This document shows, in pieces, positions 1 through 8,271 of a DNA stretch of 64,000 nt; position 1 is the stretch's first letter; every line of letters starts with the position of its first letter. Source of the DNA: Chitinophaga sp. SYP-B3965 (GTDB lineage Bacteria > Bacteroidota > Bacteroidia > Chitinophagales > Chitinophagaceae); contig NZ_WJFD01000001.1 in assembly GCF_009647655.1 (NCBI RefSeq), forward strand, positions 1,488,001 to 1,552,000, given 5' to 3'. The notes beneath the pieces were generated by a model. It saw only the letters and a list, made by a program, of their open reading frames with translations, was not told where the DNA came from and did no database searches. The translations under genes were made by a program, and so were the position numbers.

Positions 1-513
1 CAAAGTCCTTATACAACTAAACTCGTAGCAGGTGTAGATAAAGTAAGGGATTACCAGGAAAAGATCCGGAAAGACTTTTCCACCGGGCAGCAGTTCGTTG
101 AAAACTATAGTACCATCACCAGCTTTGATGAGCTGGCCGAAAAGTTCAAAGGCAAAACAGTATATGTAGACCTCTGGGCAACCTGGTGTGGCCCCTGCAA
201 AGCAGAGTTTGCTTACAATAAAAGTCTTAAACCATTCCTGCAAAAAAACGGGGTCCAATCCCTGTACATTTCAATAGATAATGACGCTGCTGACAAACAA
301 TGGAAAGACATGATCAGGTACTACGATCTGCAGGGTTATCACATACGCGCCTCACCCAAACTGATGGACGATATCAGAAAATTATTCAGTACTAACAAGG
401 GCTTAGCTATTCCCCGGTATGCGATCCTCAAAGATGGCAAAATGGTATTGGACAATGCCAGGGCACCCAGTGACCAGGAAGCCCTGTATAAACAGATAGC
501 CAGCTTCCTGTAA
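1..513 (+). CDS. TlpA-like thioredoxin-fold protein, 3' part only
   Basis: The reading frame is open from base 1 and ends at a TAA, so the start lies outside the window. The visible part is a thioredoxin-like domain with the redox motif WCGPC at about residues 61-65 of the visible part, preceded by a YVDLWATW strand, and followed by the cis-Pro segment AIPRY. This is the layout of TlpA/ResA-type thiol-disulfide oxidoreductases, which in Bacteroidota are usually exported and act in the periplasm. The long segment before the domain fits an N-terminal extension (often DUF4369-type), but that part is not visible. Substrate unknown. Confidence 0.85.
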   Translation, partial: QSPYTTKLVAGVDKVRDYQEKIRKDFSTGQQFVENYSTITSFDELAEKFKGKTVYVDLWATWCGPCKAEFAYNKSLKPFLQKNGVQSLYISIDNDAADKQWKDMIRYYDLQGYHIRASPKLMDDIRKLFSTNKGLAIPRYAILKDGKMVLDNARAPSDQEALYKQIASFL

Positions 514-573
514 GAACAACCATAACAATTTGCCCACCGTGATGTTAATACAATAACATCAAAACAGACAGAT

Positions 574-999
574 ATGAAAACGATCATGTTGCTGGTGGCC
601 TTATTTATGCACCCACAGGAGATTCCCAAAAGCCAGGTTCCCACCGCCGTTAAGAACGCCCTCAAAGCCAGATTCCCTAAAACATCCAGCCTTGACTGGG
701 AAAAGAAAGGGGAACTATATGAAGCCGACTTCGATGTAAAAGATGTGGACCATAAAGCATTGATAGATGCAACCGGTAAACTGGTAGCCGTAAAATATGA
801 TATCCGCACCGCTCAATTGCCGCAGGCTGTCAGGAATACGGTCAATACGCAATACAAAGGATATAAAATAAATGATACAGAGAAAGTGGAAAGGAATGGC
901 GTTGTATATTACCAGGTAGAACTGGATGCAAAACCGTTGGATAAACATCTCATTATAAAAGGAGACGGCAAGATAGATACCAGCCAGCAATACTGGTAA
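574..999 (+). CDS. PepSY-like secreted protein
   Basis: A 141-residue protein with a short hydrophobic N-terminus (KTIMLLVALFM) that may be a weak signal peptide. The rest contains two tandem repeats of the small PepSY-like fold, recognisable from the pattern of predicted 'VKNALKARFP...WE...YEADFDV' in the first half and 'VRNTVNTQYKGYKI...YYQVELD' in the second. Such proteins are common and uncharacterised in Bacteroidota, and are thought to be periplasmic inhibitor or binding proteins. It lies 60 bp downstream of the thioredoxin gene on the same strand and could be co-transcribed with it. Confidence 0.75.
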   Translation: MKTIMLLVALFMHPQEIPKSQVPTAVKNALKARFPKTSSLDWEKKGELYEADFDVKDVDHKALIDATGKLVAVKYDIRTAQLPQAVRNTVNTQYKGYKINDTEKVERNGVVYYQVELDAKPLDKHLIIKGDGKIDTSQQYW

Positions 1000-1021
1000 T
1001 TTTGCTACCTTAGTAGGGCTG

Positions 1022-1588
1022 ATGATAGAAGTCTTCAAAAAATACCTCCACCTTTCTGAAACCGATTGGGACATTATCGCCCCTGTCTGCACGATGAAGA
1101 AACTGCGTAAGCAGCAATACCTCCTGCAGGAAGGAGACGTATGGCGCTACCATGCATTTGTCTGCAAAGGATGCCTGAGAAGGTATCGCATAGATGATAA
1201 AGGTGATGAGCATATCATACAGTTCTCCATTGAAAACTGGTGGGCGGGTGATCGCGAAAGCTTATTAAACAATACGCCATCAAAATACAATATTGATGCG
1301 ATTGAAGATACAGAAGTAGTATTGATCCGGAATGATGATTTCAATATGCTCTGTCAAAAGCTGCCCGCTTTCAATGACTTCATTAATAACATCCTGAACA
1401 GGAGTTTTAATGCCTCTCAGCAAAGGATAGATGCAGCTATCAGCCTGAATGCAGAAGAGAAATACCTTCATTTTATAGAAACATTCCCCCACCTCGCTAA
1501 CAGGGTCCCCCGTCATATGCTGGCCTCTTATCTTGGCATCACACCGGAAACCCTGAGCCGCATTAAGAACCAGGTGGCTAAAAAATAA
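1022..1588 (+). CDS. Crp/Fnr-family transcriptional regulator
   Basis: A 188-residue protein with an N-terminal cyclic-nucleotide-binding-type beta barrel (roughly residues 10-120) and a C-terminal winged helix, of which the segment 'RHMLASYLGITPETLSRIKNQ' is the recognition part. Length and layout match the short Bacteroidota Crp/Fnr group. The barrel has no cysteine cluster of the Fnr type, and its effector cannot be read from sequence. It starts 22 bp after the PepSY-like gene. An imperfect -7 box (TACCTTAG) just upstream suggests it may also have its own promoter. Confidence 0.85.
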   Translation: MIEVFKKYLHLSETDWDIIAPVCTMKKLRKQQYLLQEGDVWRYHAFVCKGCLRRYRIDDKGDEHIIQFSIENWWAGDRESLLNNTPSKYNIDAIEDTEVVLIRNDDFNMLCQKLPAFNDFINNILNRSFNASQQRIDAAISLNAEEKYLHFIETFPHLANRVPRHMLASYLGITPETLSRIKNQVAKK

Positions 1589-1618
1589 AGCGCTATGAAA
1601 GTTTCCTCTCATAGCGCT
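1589..1618. terminator. Hairpin terminator between convergent genes
   Basis: Perfect 10-bp arms AGCGCTATGA / TCATAGCGCT with a 10-nt loop lie right after the Crp/Fnr stop codon. On the minus strand the hairpin is followed by a T-rich tract (TTTATTTTT), so it best serves the minus-strand SDR gene, whose stop is at 1637. Confidence 0.75.
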
Positions 1619-1636
1619 CTTCACTAACACATCTAA

Positions 1637-2365
1637 TCACAATCCATTGATCGCTGCCACAGTAGCTTCCGGAGCCTTATGCCAATTCGCATACACATCT
1701 TTCGTTAAACCACTTCTGATAGCATACAGATCATTCTCTACACCTTCCAAAATATCTGTCGCCAGGTCTTCCGGTTTCATTTTACTTACTTCCACCCCTT
1801 TCGTCATATCCGTGTCTATATATGGAGGGAACACTTCAAATACTTTTACTCCGGCACCCTTTTGTTCCAGCACAATGCGGAGCCCCTGAGAATAAGAATG
1901 CAACGCTGCTTTGGATGCACTATAAGTTAAAGCCATCGTAATAGGCAGGTAGGACAAAATAGACTGGATATTAATGATCGCAGCATCACCACTTTGTTTC
2001 AATACCGGCAGGAAAAGTTCCGTTAATTCCAGTACTGCAAAGTAGTTCGTGTTCATTTCGTCTTTTGCTTTAGCTATAAAGTCCGCTCCGCCATCTGCCT
2101 GCGCGCCCAGTAAGATCCCGGCATTATTCACCAGGATGTCAATGTTACCTGCTTTTTGCACCAGGTTACGTTGATCTTTTTCATTCGTTACATCGGCCAC
2201 GATATAGGAAGCGTTAGGAATAGAAGCAACTGCTTCTTTCAACGTAACCTCGTTCCTGCCGGTGAGGATCACCTTTGCGCCTTTAGAAGAAAATAATTTG
2301 GCAATGAAGAATCCGATGCCACGGCCACCGCCGGTTATAAGTGCTGTTTTACCTTGAATGTTCAT
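1637..2365 (-). CDS. Short-chain dehydrogenase/reductase (SDR)
   Basis: A 242-residue classical SDR: N-terminal Rossmann motif TGGGRGIG, NAG motif in 'LVNNAGI', catalytic Ser in 'IQSILSYLP', and YxxxK in 'YSASKAAL'. The start at 2365 (MNIQGK) is chosen because the open frame upstream of it reads through the operator region and has no SDR sequence. It follows the tetR gene on the same strand, with a palindrome identical to the core of the tetR operator 36 bp upstream of its start codon. It is therefore almost certainly the regulatory target of that TetR. Substrate unknown; the N-terminal DltE-like character is only a guess. Confidence 0.9.
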   Translation of the reverse strand: MNIQGKTALITGGGRGIGFFIAKLFSSKGAKVILTGRNEVTLKEAVASIPNASYIVADVTNEKDQRNLVQKAGNIDILVNNAGILLGAQADGGADFIAKAKDEMNTNYFAVLELTELFLPVLKQSGDAAIINIQSILSYLPITMALTYSASKAALHSYSQGLRIVLEQKGAGVKVFEVFPPYIDTDMTKGVEVSKMKPEDLATDILEGVENDLYAIRSGLTKDVYANWHKAPEATVAAINGL

Positions 2366-2400
2366 TTTATTTATGTTTGATTTGTTAAGACAATGTACAG

Positions 2401-2414
2401 AGACCGATCGGTCT
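2401..2414. promoter_or_regulatory. TetR operator upstream of the SDR gene
   Basis: Perfect 14-bp palindrome AGACCGATCGGTCT in the gap between the tetR stop and the SDR start. It is identical to the core of the longer palindrome in front of tetR itself. Confidence 0.85.
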
Positions 2415-2432
2415 TTTATTAGGCAAAAAAAA

Positions 2433-3017
2433 TCAGACACTAAATGCCTCTATTTCTGCCTTCATCATATTGATCACTAATTTCATTTGCTGATTGTTGC
2501 CAAATACCCTGCTGGTCAATATCCCACCTTCCACAAGGGCAAAGATCTTAATACCCATTTCTTTAGGGTTCACGGAATCTTTAAACTGGCCCGCCTGGAT
2601 ACCATCTTTAATCAACTGGCTCAACCTGTTCTGCGTTAATTTCACCGCATCCTGCACCAGTCCCTGAATAAAAGGATCTGTATCATCAGACTCTGTTCCA
2701 AAATTCTGCATGGGGCAACCACCCATATTATTCACCGCCAGGTCCCGGTAATGATCCAGTAAAGCCAGCAACTTTTCTTTGGGAGTAGGTTTACTCAACA
2801 GCACATGCTGTATTCCATCGTTTAACCCTTTCATCAGGTAAGCAAACACCTCCCGGCAGATCTCATCCTTGTTCTCAAAATTCCCATAGATCCCACCTTT
2901 CGCCAGTTTGGTAGCAGCCATAATATCAGAGATAGACGTTCCCGCCATACCCTTCTGATTTATGATAGAAGCAGCTTTCTCTATAATGAACTGCCTTGTT
3001 TTTTCTGCTGTTGCCAT
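2433..3017 (-). CDS. TetR/AcrR-family repressor
   Basis: A 194-residue TetR-family regulator. The N-terminal helix-turn-helix spans about residues 10-52 ('GMAGTSISDIMAATKLAKG' with the usual GIYGNFENKDE tail), followed by an all-helical ligand domain. The start MATAEKTRQF at 3017 is preferred over the longer open frame because the latter would run through the operator and promoter. Its own promoter carries a 22-bp palindrome between the -33 and -7 boxes, so it is autoregulated, and the same core sits before the downstream SDR gene. The inducer is unknown; such pairs often respond to quinones or electrophiles, which is inference only. Confidence 0.92.
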   Translation of the reverse strand: MATAEKTRQFIIEKAASIINQKGMAGTSISDIMAATKLAKGGIYGNFENKDEICREVFAYLMKGLNDGIQHVLLSKPTPKEKLLALLDHYRDLAVNNMGGCPMQNFGTESDDTDPFIQGLVQDAVKLTQNRLSQLIKDGIQAGQFKDSVNPKEMGIKIFALVEGGILTSRVFGNNQQMKLVINMMKAEIEAFSV

Positions 3018-3024
3018 AACAACA

Positions 3025-3056
3025 CAAAGATAAGACCGATCGGTCTTATCGCCAAA
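3025..3056 (-). promoter_or_regulatory. tetR promoter
   Basis: On the minus strand a -33 TTTG (3053-3056) and a -7 TATCTTTG (3025-3032) are separated by 20 nt. This matches the Bacteroidota primary sigma consensus (TTTG, N19-20, TAnnTTTG). The spacer is filled by the TetR palindrome, giving a direct mechanism for repression. Confidence 0.8.
3029..3050. promoter_or_regulatory. TetR operator in the tetR promoter
   Basis: Perfect 22-bp palindrome with core AGACCGATCGGTCT, flanked by GATA/TATC. It lies 12 bp upstream of the tetR start codon and overlaps the -7 box. Confidence 0.9.
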
Positions 3057-3088
3057 TATTTCTTTAATAATCTTACCTTCATTAACAA

Positions 3089-3856
3089 TTGAACGTAGAA
3101 AAACACATACCATCCCCCGCTTTAAGCCCTTTCATCAAGCATTACATGATCGTTGAAATGCAGGATGAACAGGTGAACAGGATTTTACCGGATACCTCCG
3201 TGGTGATGGTCTTCCGCTTTAAAGGTCACGTCAGCTTCCTGGAAAACGATGTAAAGAATGAACTCCCCACTGCCACTATCTCCGGCCTGAGGAAATCCGG
3301 CAAGCTGGTGAACTACGGTCAAAACTCCGCCAACCTGCTGGTAGTATTTAATGAAGCCGGCGCCAACGCATTCATTAAAGCACCCTTGTACGAATTATAC
3401 GACAGCAGCATCGCATTAAATAACATGTATAAAGATGTAGCAGATGTAGAAGAACAACTAGCCGAAGCAAAGAACAACATCCAAAGAATAGTCCTCATAG
3501 AACAATACCTCCTAACTAAACTCTACCCCGGAGAACCGGACAAAATAGTCTTAGCCGCCCTGGAAAAGATCCACGCCGCCAAAGGAATACTGAAAATAAA
3601 AGAACTCGCCCAATCCCTCTATATCAGCCAGGATGCTTTTGAAAAACGTTTCAGACGCGTAATAGGTGTTTCTCCCAAACAGTTTTCCAACATCATCCGT
3701 ATGAAATCCATTGTGAGCAGTGGATTCACCAAAGAAACTCTTTCCGAAGTAGCCTTCAATGCCGGCTATTTTGATCAGCCCCACTTCAATAAGGACTTCA
3801 AACTCTTCACCGGAAAAACACCCACAGATTTTATCAAGACCCCTCCCCTCTGGTAA
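3089..3856 (+). CDS. AraC-family regulator with TTG start
   Basis: A 255-residue protein: N-terminal sensor-like domain beginning 'VEKHIPSPALSPFIKHY', as in the DUF6597-type AraC group, and a C-terminal double helix-turn-helix (about residues 150-250, with 'IKELAQSLYISQDAFEKRF' and 'LSEVAFNAGYFDQPHFNKDF'). The only possible start keeping the conserved N-terminus is TTG at 3089, because an in-frame TAA lies at 3083-3085. It is divergent from tetR, and their starts are only 71 bp apart, so the TetR operator region could also affect it. Target genes not known. Confidence 0.85.
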   Translation: MNVEKHIPSPALSPFIKHYMIVEMQDEQVNRILPDTSVVMVFRFKGHVSFLENDVKNELPTATISGLRKSGKLVNYGQNSANLLVVFNEAGANAFIKAPLYELYDSSIALNNMYKDVADVEEQLAEAKNNIQRIVLIEQYLLTKLYPGEPDKIVLAALEKIHAAKGILKIKELAQSLYISQDAFEKRFRRVIGVSPKQFSNIIRMKSIVSSGFTKETLSEVAFNAGYFDQPHFNKDFKLFTGKTPTDFIKTPPLW

Positions 3857-3926
3857 AACAGATCAATGATTTTTTACAAGGTCAGGATCTCACTTGTTGA
3901 TAGTTTTGCTAAACAAACCATCACAA

Positions 3927-4424
3927 ATGAAATCAATTTATATGCTGTTAGTTATGCTGCAGATGGCCGGCATGGCTGGCGCACAGACTATTAAAAATGA
4001 AACCATGGAAAAGAACAAAGAAGTAATCCGAAAAATTTATGACGAAGCACTGAACAAGCGGAACCTGGGATTATTGAAAGAATATATCTCCCCGGAATTT
4101 GTAGGTATCCGTGGTGTAAAAGGACCGGAAGGATTTGGCATACCGGGAGACCAACTGATCAAAGGTTTCTCAGATGTTCAATGGAATGTCCAGGAAGTGA
4201 TCGCTGAAGGAGATAAAGTAATGGTAAGATGGAAATTACATGGCACCCATAACGGCCAGTACACAGATTATGCCGCCACCGGTAAAGAGGTTACCAATGA
4301 CGGGCTGGGTATCTTCCTTTTCAAAGATGGTAAAGTCATCTCCTCACAGGTGTTCACAGACCGGCTGGGCTTTTTGCAACAATTGGGTGTGTTACCGGTG
4401 GAAGCACCAAAGGTTACGAAATAG
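3927..4424 (+). CDS. Secreted SnoaL-like / ester-cyclase family protein
   Basis: A 165-residue protein with signal peptide KSIYMLLVMLQMAGMAGAQ, then a single SnoaL-like (NTF2-fold) domain typical of the 'ester cyclase' group: 'IRKIYDEALNKRNLGLLKEYISPEFVG', 'GFSDVQWNVQEVIAEGDKVMVRW' and 'GTHNGQYTDYAATGKEV'. Start chosen at the ATG that begins the signal peptide. Members with this pattern bind or isomerise small hydrophobic molecules, but catalytic identity cannot be assigned. It is 70 bp downstream of the AraC gene, a possible target. Confidence 0.8.
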   Translation: MKSIYMLLVMLQMAGMAGAQTIKNETMEKNKEVIRKIYDEALNKRNLGLLKEYISPEFVGIRGVKGPEGFGIPGDQLIKGFSDVQWNVQEVIAEGDKVMVRWKLHGTHNGQYTDYAATGKEVTNDGLGIFLFKDGKVISSQVFTDRLGFLQQLGVLPVEAPKVTK

Positions 4425-4447
4425 CTTCACATAGGCTTGACATAGGC

Positions 4448-4484
4448 TAAAGATAAGGTATTCCTTATGGATTCCTTATCTTTA
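4448..4484. repeat. Inverted repeat just before the methyltransferase start
   Basis: Perfect 11-bp arms TAAAGATAAGG / CCTTATCTTTA around a 15-nt loop. The right arm contains a -7-like box (TATCTTTA), and the ATG follows 5 nt later at 4489. It could terminate the upstream gene, but there is no T tract, so an operator or a hairpin near the ribosome-binding region is as likely. Confidence 0.5.
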
Positions 4485-4488
4485 CCTT

Positions 4489-5238
4489 ATGGCAAAAGAC
4501 TCCACCCAACGATTTTCCAACCGGGTACAGAACTATATCAAATACAGACCTGATTACCCGCCCGAAGTGATCACTTATCTCCGCAGGCAAACGGACTTAA
4601 CCCAAAACTCCACCGTAGCAGACATTGGCTCCGGTACAGGCATCTTCACCAAACATCTGCTGGACGCAGGAAGCAAAGTTTACGCCATAGAGCCTAACGC
4701 CGAAATGCGGGAAGCAGCAGACGCCATGCTGAAGGAATACCCTAATTACACTTCCATAGACGCGCCTGCCAGCAAAACCACCCTGAAGGACCATTCCATA
4801 GACCTTATCGTCTGTGCACAGGCCTTCCATTGGTTCAATACCCAGGAAGCAAAGGAAGAATTCCAAAGGATCCTAAAACCTGCGGGAAAGGTCTCACTGA
4901 TCTGGAACAACCGGATAACAGATACAGACAATTTTGCGAAAGACTATGATCAGCTGCTGCGTGAAAAAACAGCCGACTACAACGAAGTGAACCACCAGAA
5001 ATTATCTCCGGCTGATTTCAGGGCATTCTTTAAAGAAAAGAAATATGAAAAGGTAGTGTTCCCGAGTTACCAGGAATTTGATGAAGCCGGTTTCCTTGGC
5101 AGGGCTAACTCATCTTCTTACGTACCCGCAGGAGATGAAACGTTTCAGCAGTTATTAAAGGATATTTTTCAGCGCCACCAGGTAAATGGCACTATTAAGT
5201 TTCATTATAATACAGAGATCTTTACAGGGTCAGTATGA
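4489..5238 (+). CDS. Class I SAM-dependent methyltransferase
   Basis: A 249-residue methyltransferase of the Methyltransf_11/25 type. SAM motif I is 'VADIGSGTGIFT' (about residues 43-54), motif II region 'VYAIEPNAEMR', and 'IDLIVCAQAFHWF' the post-motif segment. This pattern fits the small-molecule methyltransferases related to trans-aconitate and demethylmenaquinone-type enzymes, but the substrate cannot be fixed. It ends one base before the convergent cyclase gene. Confidence 0.88.
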   Translation: MAKDSTQRFSNRVQNYIKYRPDYPPEVITYLRRQTDLTQNSTVADIGSGTGIFTKHLLDAGSKVYAIEPNAEMREAADAMLKEYPNYTSIDAPASKTTLKDHSIDLIVCAQAFHWFNTQEAKEEFQRILKPAGKVSLIWNNRITDTDNFAKDYDQLLREKTADYNEVNHQKLSPADFRAFFKEKKYEKVVFPSYQEFDEAGFLGRANSSSYVPAGDETFQQLLKDIFQRHQVNGTIKFHYNTEIFTGSV

Positions 5239-6333
5239 TCAGGCATCCAGTCCTTCTACACTGGCAATGCCCACCTTTGTGGCTTTGCCCTTTAATTGGA
5301 TCATACCAATGGTTTCTGTTCGGATACCGGAATTGGCACCAATAGCCTCCAGCATGTAAGTGGAGATCAAAAGCCGTTTATTATAATCATTGCAAACACT
5401 CTGTATCCGTGCAGCAGTATTTAACGTATCCCCATGATACGCAATATCCCGTTTCACTTCACCGATCTCCACAGCCGTTACTTTACCCATATGCAGCGAA
5501 GCTTTAAAGCGGGGAAGCACCCCGTAATTGCTCATGTAATATTGTTCCCGCTCAAAGAACCTATATTCACAGGCAAAGAAGAAACGGATGCAGGAAAGGA
5601 ACTTCAGCCCTTCATCTATCCGCCAGGTCACTACAATTTCATCGCCCACATATTGATATACTTCTGCATTATGCGGTAACAGCACTTCATTAATGTCCAT
5701 AAAGCTGTCCCGGATAAAGGAACTGTATTTCAGGTGACCTAACTGTTCTGCAATCGTAGTGGAAGATTGCAGGTCCATGAACATAAAGATCCTTTCTTCT
5801 TCCCTTGGGCTTCTGTATTTGCCTAACAATAAAGGCACCAGTACCCCAGGGCCATATTTCCTGTTCACCTGGTTAATGAAGCTTAACATGAGGGTCATCA
5901 GCAGGTAATAGATCACCAGGATGTAAAAGAAATACTCCCAGGATTGTTCGCTGATGGTTAAACCAAAAAAGAAAGCCCTGAGCAATACCACGATCATAAT
6001 GATCACACTAACGGAAACGCCTGTTTTAAACAGGATGATCTTACCAAGGGAAAGTTGCTTATAAAATCGTTCCAGGTACCGGTCCGTTAACCCGAGTACA
6101 ATGCCATACAGCAAACCCAGCACAACAGCCAGCAGGAGTACTTTATCAAAGCGGATCAGTTCATTTCCCTTGAACGTTTCCTGGATAGATAAAGCCTGCA
6201 AATGCATCAGGCTCACCAGGAAGATATTGGCTAATATCCAGAAATTGATCTGTATACCCAGATAGCTGAGTAGCGGAAATCTCGCGGAAAATCTCCGGGC
6301 TAAACTTGTATAATCCCATTTCTTATTTTGCAT
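5239..6333 (-). CDS. Membrane-bound class III adenylate/guanylate cyclase
   Basis: A 364-residue protein. The first ~190 residues hold about four to six hydrophobic segments, and the C-terminal ~170 residues are a class III cyclase catalytic domain. Metal-binding Asp residues are visible in 'FMFMDLQSSTTIAEQ' and 'YVGDEIVVTW', and the transition-state segment is 'LNTAARIQSVCN'. Start at 6333 (MQNKKW) is preferred over the longer frame, whose extra 22 residues are polar and non-conserved. It probably makes cAMP, and a Crp/Fnr-type protein lies 4 kb away, but no link is shown. Confidence 0.9.
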   Translation of the reverse strand: MQNKKWDYTSLARRFSARFPLLSYLGIQINFWILANIFLVSLMHLQALSIQETFKGNELIRFDKVLLLAVVLGLLYGIVLGLTDRYLERFYKQLSLGKIILFKTGVSVSVIIMIVVLLRAFFFGLTISEQSWEYFFYILVIYYLLMTLMLSFINQVNRKYGPGVLVPLLLGKYRSPREEERIFMFMDLQSSTTIAEQLGHLKYSSFIRDSFMDINEVLLPHNAEVYQYVGDEIVVTWRIDEGLKFLSCIRFFFACEYRFFEREQYYMSNYGVLPRFKASLHMGKVTAVEIGEVKRDIAYHGDTLNTAARIQSVCNDYNKRLLISTYMLEAIGANSGIRTETIGMIQLKGKATKVGIASVEGLDA

Positions 6334-6505
6334 CCGAAGCCGAATATAAGGATTTTTGTAACAGGCTGTGGAATGGCTATTCAGCCGCCGTTGTGTCACT
6401 CCCTTCAGCGGTTTGTTCTTTATTCTTCTTAAAAAACAATGCCTGCATTCCTCTTCCCCCCCCCAACCATCGTCCCAAAAACTTCTCCTCTCAAAAAAGA
6501 AAAAA

Positions 6506-6520
6506 CCGCCCTTTGCTGCG
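6506..6520 (-). repeat. Post-stop element, copy 1
   Basis: On the minus strand, 13 nt after the response-regulator stop codon, the 15-mer CGCAGCAAAGGGCGG is followed by a T-rich run. The identical 15-mer occurs after the stop of the small metal-binding protein at 45833-45847. It probably acts as a transcription-terminating or 3'-end element that is repeated in the genome. Confidence 0.55.
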
Positions 6521-6532
6521 CGGCAAACCCCT

Positions 6533-6922
6533 TTACAAATGCCTGATCAGCTCATCTATCATCCGCTGATATCCTTTGTAACTACTGGGTTTGCTCACCA
6601 CCAAAGTAGCGCCCAGCAAGCTGCTTCTTTTGATGAGGCTATCGTCTGTAGAAGTGGAATACACCATCACCGTAATATTGGAATACCGGCTGGTGTCTTT
6701 GAGTAACTGTAAAGTTTGGAGGCCGTTGAGTTTCGGCATGTTCTGATCCAGTATAATGGCATCAGGCAGTTCGGTGGTACTGGCTAAATAATCTAAAAGT
6801 TCTTCGCCATTACTGGCAATGGGTAGTAAAAAAATATCCTCTCTCTCATGTAAAAAGTCATGGAAAAAATCCTGATCGTCCTGATCATCTTCGGCCAATA
6901 AGATCTTCTTGCGCAGATGCAT
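6533..6922 (-). CDS. Single-domain response regulator
   Basis: A 129-residue stand-alone receiver domain. The acidic pocket is 'AEDDQDD' (residues 10-16), the phospho-acceptor Asp59 is in 'AIILDQNMP', Ser89 occupies the Thr/Ser position, and Lys111 is in 'VSKPSS'. There is no output domain, so it would act through protein contacts, as do Rcp1-like regulators. Its start lies inside the histidine kinase gene (38-bp overlap), a strong sign of coupled expression and of being the kinase's partner. It is the last gene of the kai operon. Confidence 0.93.
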   Translation of the reverse strand: MHLRKKILLAEDDQDDQDFFHDFLHEREDIFLLPIASNGEELLDYLASTTELPDAIILDQNMPKLNGLQTLQLLKDTSRYSNITVMVYSTSTDDSLIKRSSLLGATLVVSKPSSYKGYQRMIDELIRHL

Positions 6923-8222
6923 GTTGTTTGTTTTTCTCCTGGGAGACGGGGAGTAACAATAAAAATTCTGCCCCTTCTCCGGATGTGCTCCTTACATGCA
7001 CAAGACCATCGTGTTTCTCAATGATCTTTTTCGTGATGCTCAGGCCTATCCCACTGCCTTCGTAGCTATCTTTTGAATGTAGCCGCTCAAACAATGCAAA
7101 GATATGGTTCTGATATTTCTGGTCAAACCCTATGCCATTATCTTTTATTCGTATCAAACAATAAGGCCCATCAGGCTGTGGCAGCCCATCAAAGAACTTT
7201 TCCACAAGGTAGGTGCTACTGATCTCAATAACAGGAGCAAGATCCGGTTTTGAAAACTTCAGGGCATTGGATACCATATTCTGGAATACCTGCCGTATTT
7301 GGCCCCTGTTAGCTTCAATAACAGGCAGATCTCCCACCCTGATCTCTGCTTTTTTCTCCTGGATGATCAGTTCAAAGTCATCCAGCAATTCTTTGGTAAT
7401 ATCATTGAGGTTAACGGGTTCAAATACATTGTTGTTGGCGGACAACCTGGAATAGCTGAGTACATCCAGGATCAATGTTTTCATCCGCTTGGAGGAATTC
7501 ATTATTTTATCCAGGAACCTTTGGGATTCTTCAGAAAGGATCTCTTTGTTCTGGTTCTTTAAAAGATTGGAAAACATCTGAATCTTCCGGAGAGGTTCCT
7601 GCAGATCATGGGAAGCTACGGAGGCAAACTGTTGCAGGTCGTGGTTGCTCAGTTCCAGTTCATGATTCATCTCCGCCAGCTGTGCATTGGTTGTTTCCAG
7701 TTGCTGCTGTGTACGTTTTTGTATGGTGAGGTCTGTAACAATAATATTTAGGGCCATGTTCTCGTTAAACTCCAGCGCCGTCAGCGAAAGCAGCACAGGA
7801 ATTTCGAGATCGCAGGTATGCAATGTCACTTCTTCTTTGCAGTCTTTGGACCAGCTTTCTTCAAACAATCGTCTTATGCTGCGTTTGTTTTCTTCCGGCA
7901 CAAAATCCTGGAAAGGGGTGCCGATCACCCTGGAAATGGGCATGTTCAGCAAAGAGGCAAACTGGGAATTACAGTAAAGGATAATACCTTCATGATTGAG
8001 GCTTACAACACCTTCCGTCATTTTTTCAATAAATACCCGGTAGGAATGGTCTGCTGTTTTCAATGTATACAGTTCATGACCATTGCTGCCATTCACTACA
8101 ATAGCATCTATCTGCCCGGTGCGGATAGCATCGATCGTTTCCTGTGCTTCGTATAGCTGATGCCGTAATTCTTCCAGCTCAGCCTCCAGCGATTCAATAC
8201 TTTTTGTTAACTGTTCCTCCAT
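6885..8222 (-). CDS. PAS-domain sensor histidine kinase of the kai operon
   Basis: A 445-residue soluble kinase. It has an N-terminal coiled coil (about 1-35), a PAS domain (about 60-165), a second coiled coil, and a HisKA domain with phospho-acceptor His205 in 'ASHDLQEPLRK'. The HATPase domain has the N-box 'NMVSNALKFSK' and G boxes 'DNGIGFD' and 'GSGIGLSI'. No membrane segment is present, so it senses a cytoplasmic signal. In the cyanobacterial clock a kinase with this order (SasA) reads KaiC state, but SasA carries a KaiB-like domain and this protein does not. Here the KaiB-like domains are separate neighbouring genes. It probably phosphorylates the overlapping receiver protein. Confidence 0.92.
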   Translation of the reverse strand: MEEQLTKSIESLEAELEELRHQLYEAQETIDAIRTGQIDAIVVNGSNGHELYTLKTADHSYRVFIEKMTEGVVSLNHEGIILYCNSQFASLLNMPISRVIGTPFQDFVPEENKRSIRRLFEESWSKDCKEEVTLHTCDLEIPVLLSLTALEFNENMALNIIVTDLTIQKRTQQQLETTNAQLAEMNHELELSNHDLQQFASVASHDLQEPLRKIQMFSNLLKNQNKEILSEESQRFLDKIMNSSKRMKTLILDVLSYSRLSANNNVFEPVNLNDITKELLDDFELIIQEKKAEIRVGDLPVIEANRGQIRQVFQNMVSNALKFSKPDLAPVIEISSTYLVEKFFDGLPQPDGPYCLIRIKDNGIGFDQKYQNHIFALFERLHSKDSYEGSGIGLSITKKIIEKHDGLVHVRSTSGEGAEFLLLLPVSQEKNKQHASAQEDLIGRR

Positions 8223-8271
8223 TTAATAAGCTTTTAATCCAGGGCCTTAAATACAATGGCTGCTGTTCCAT

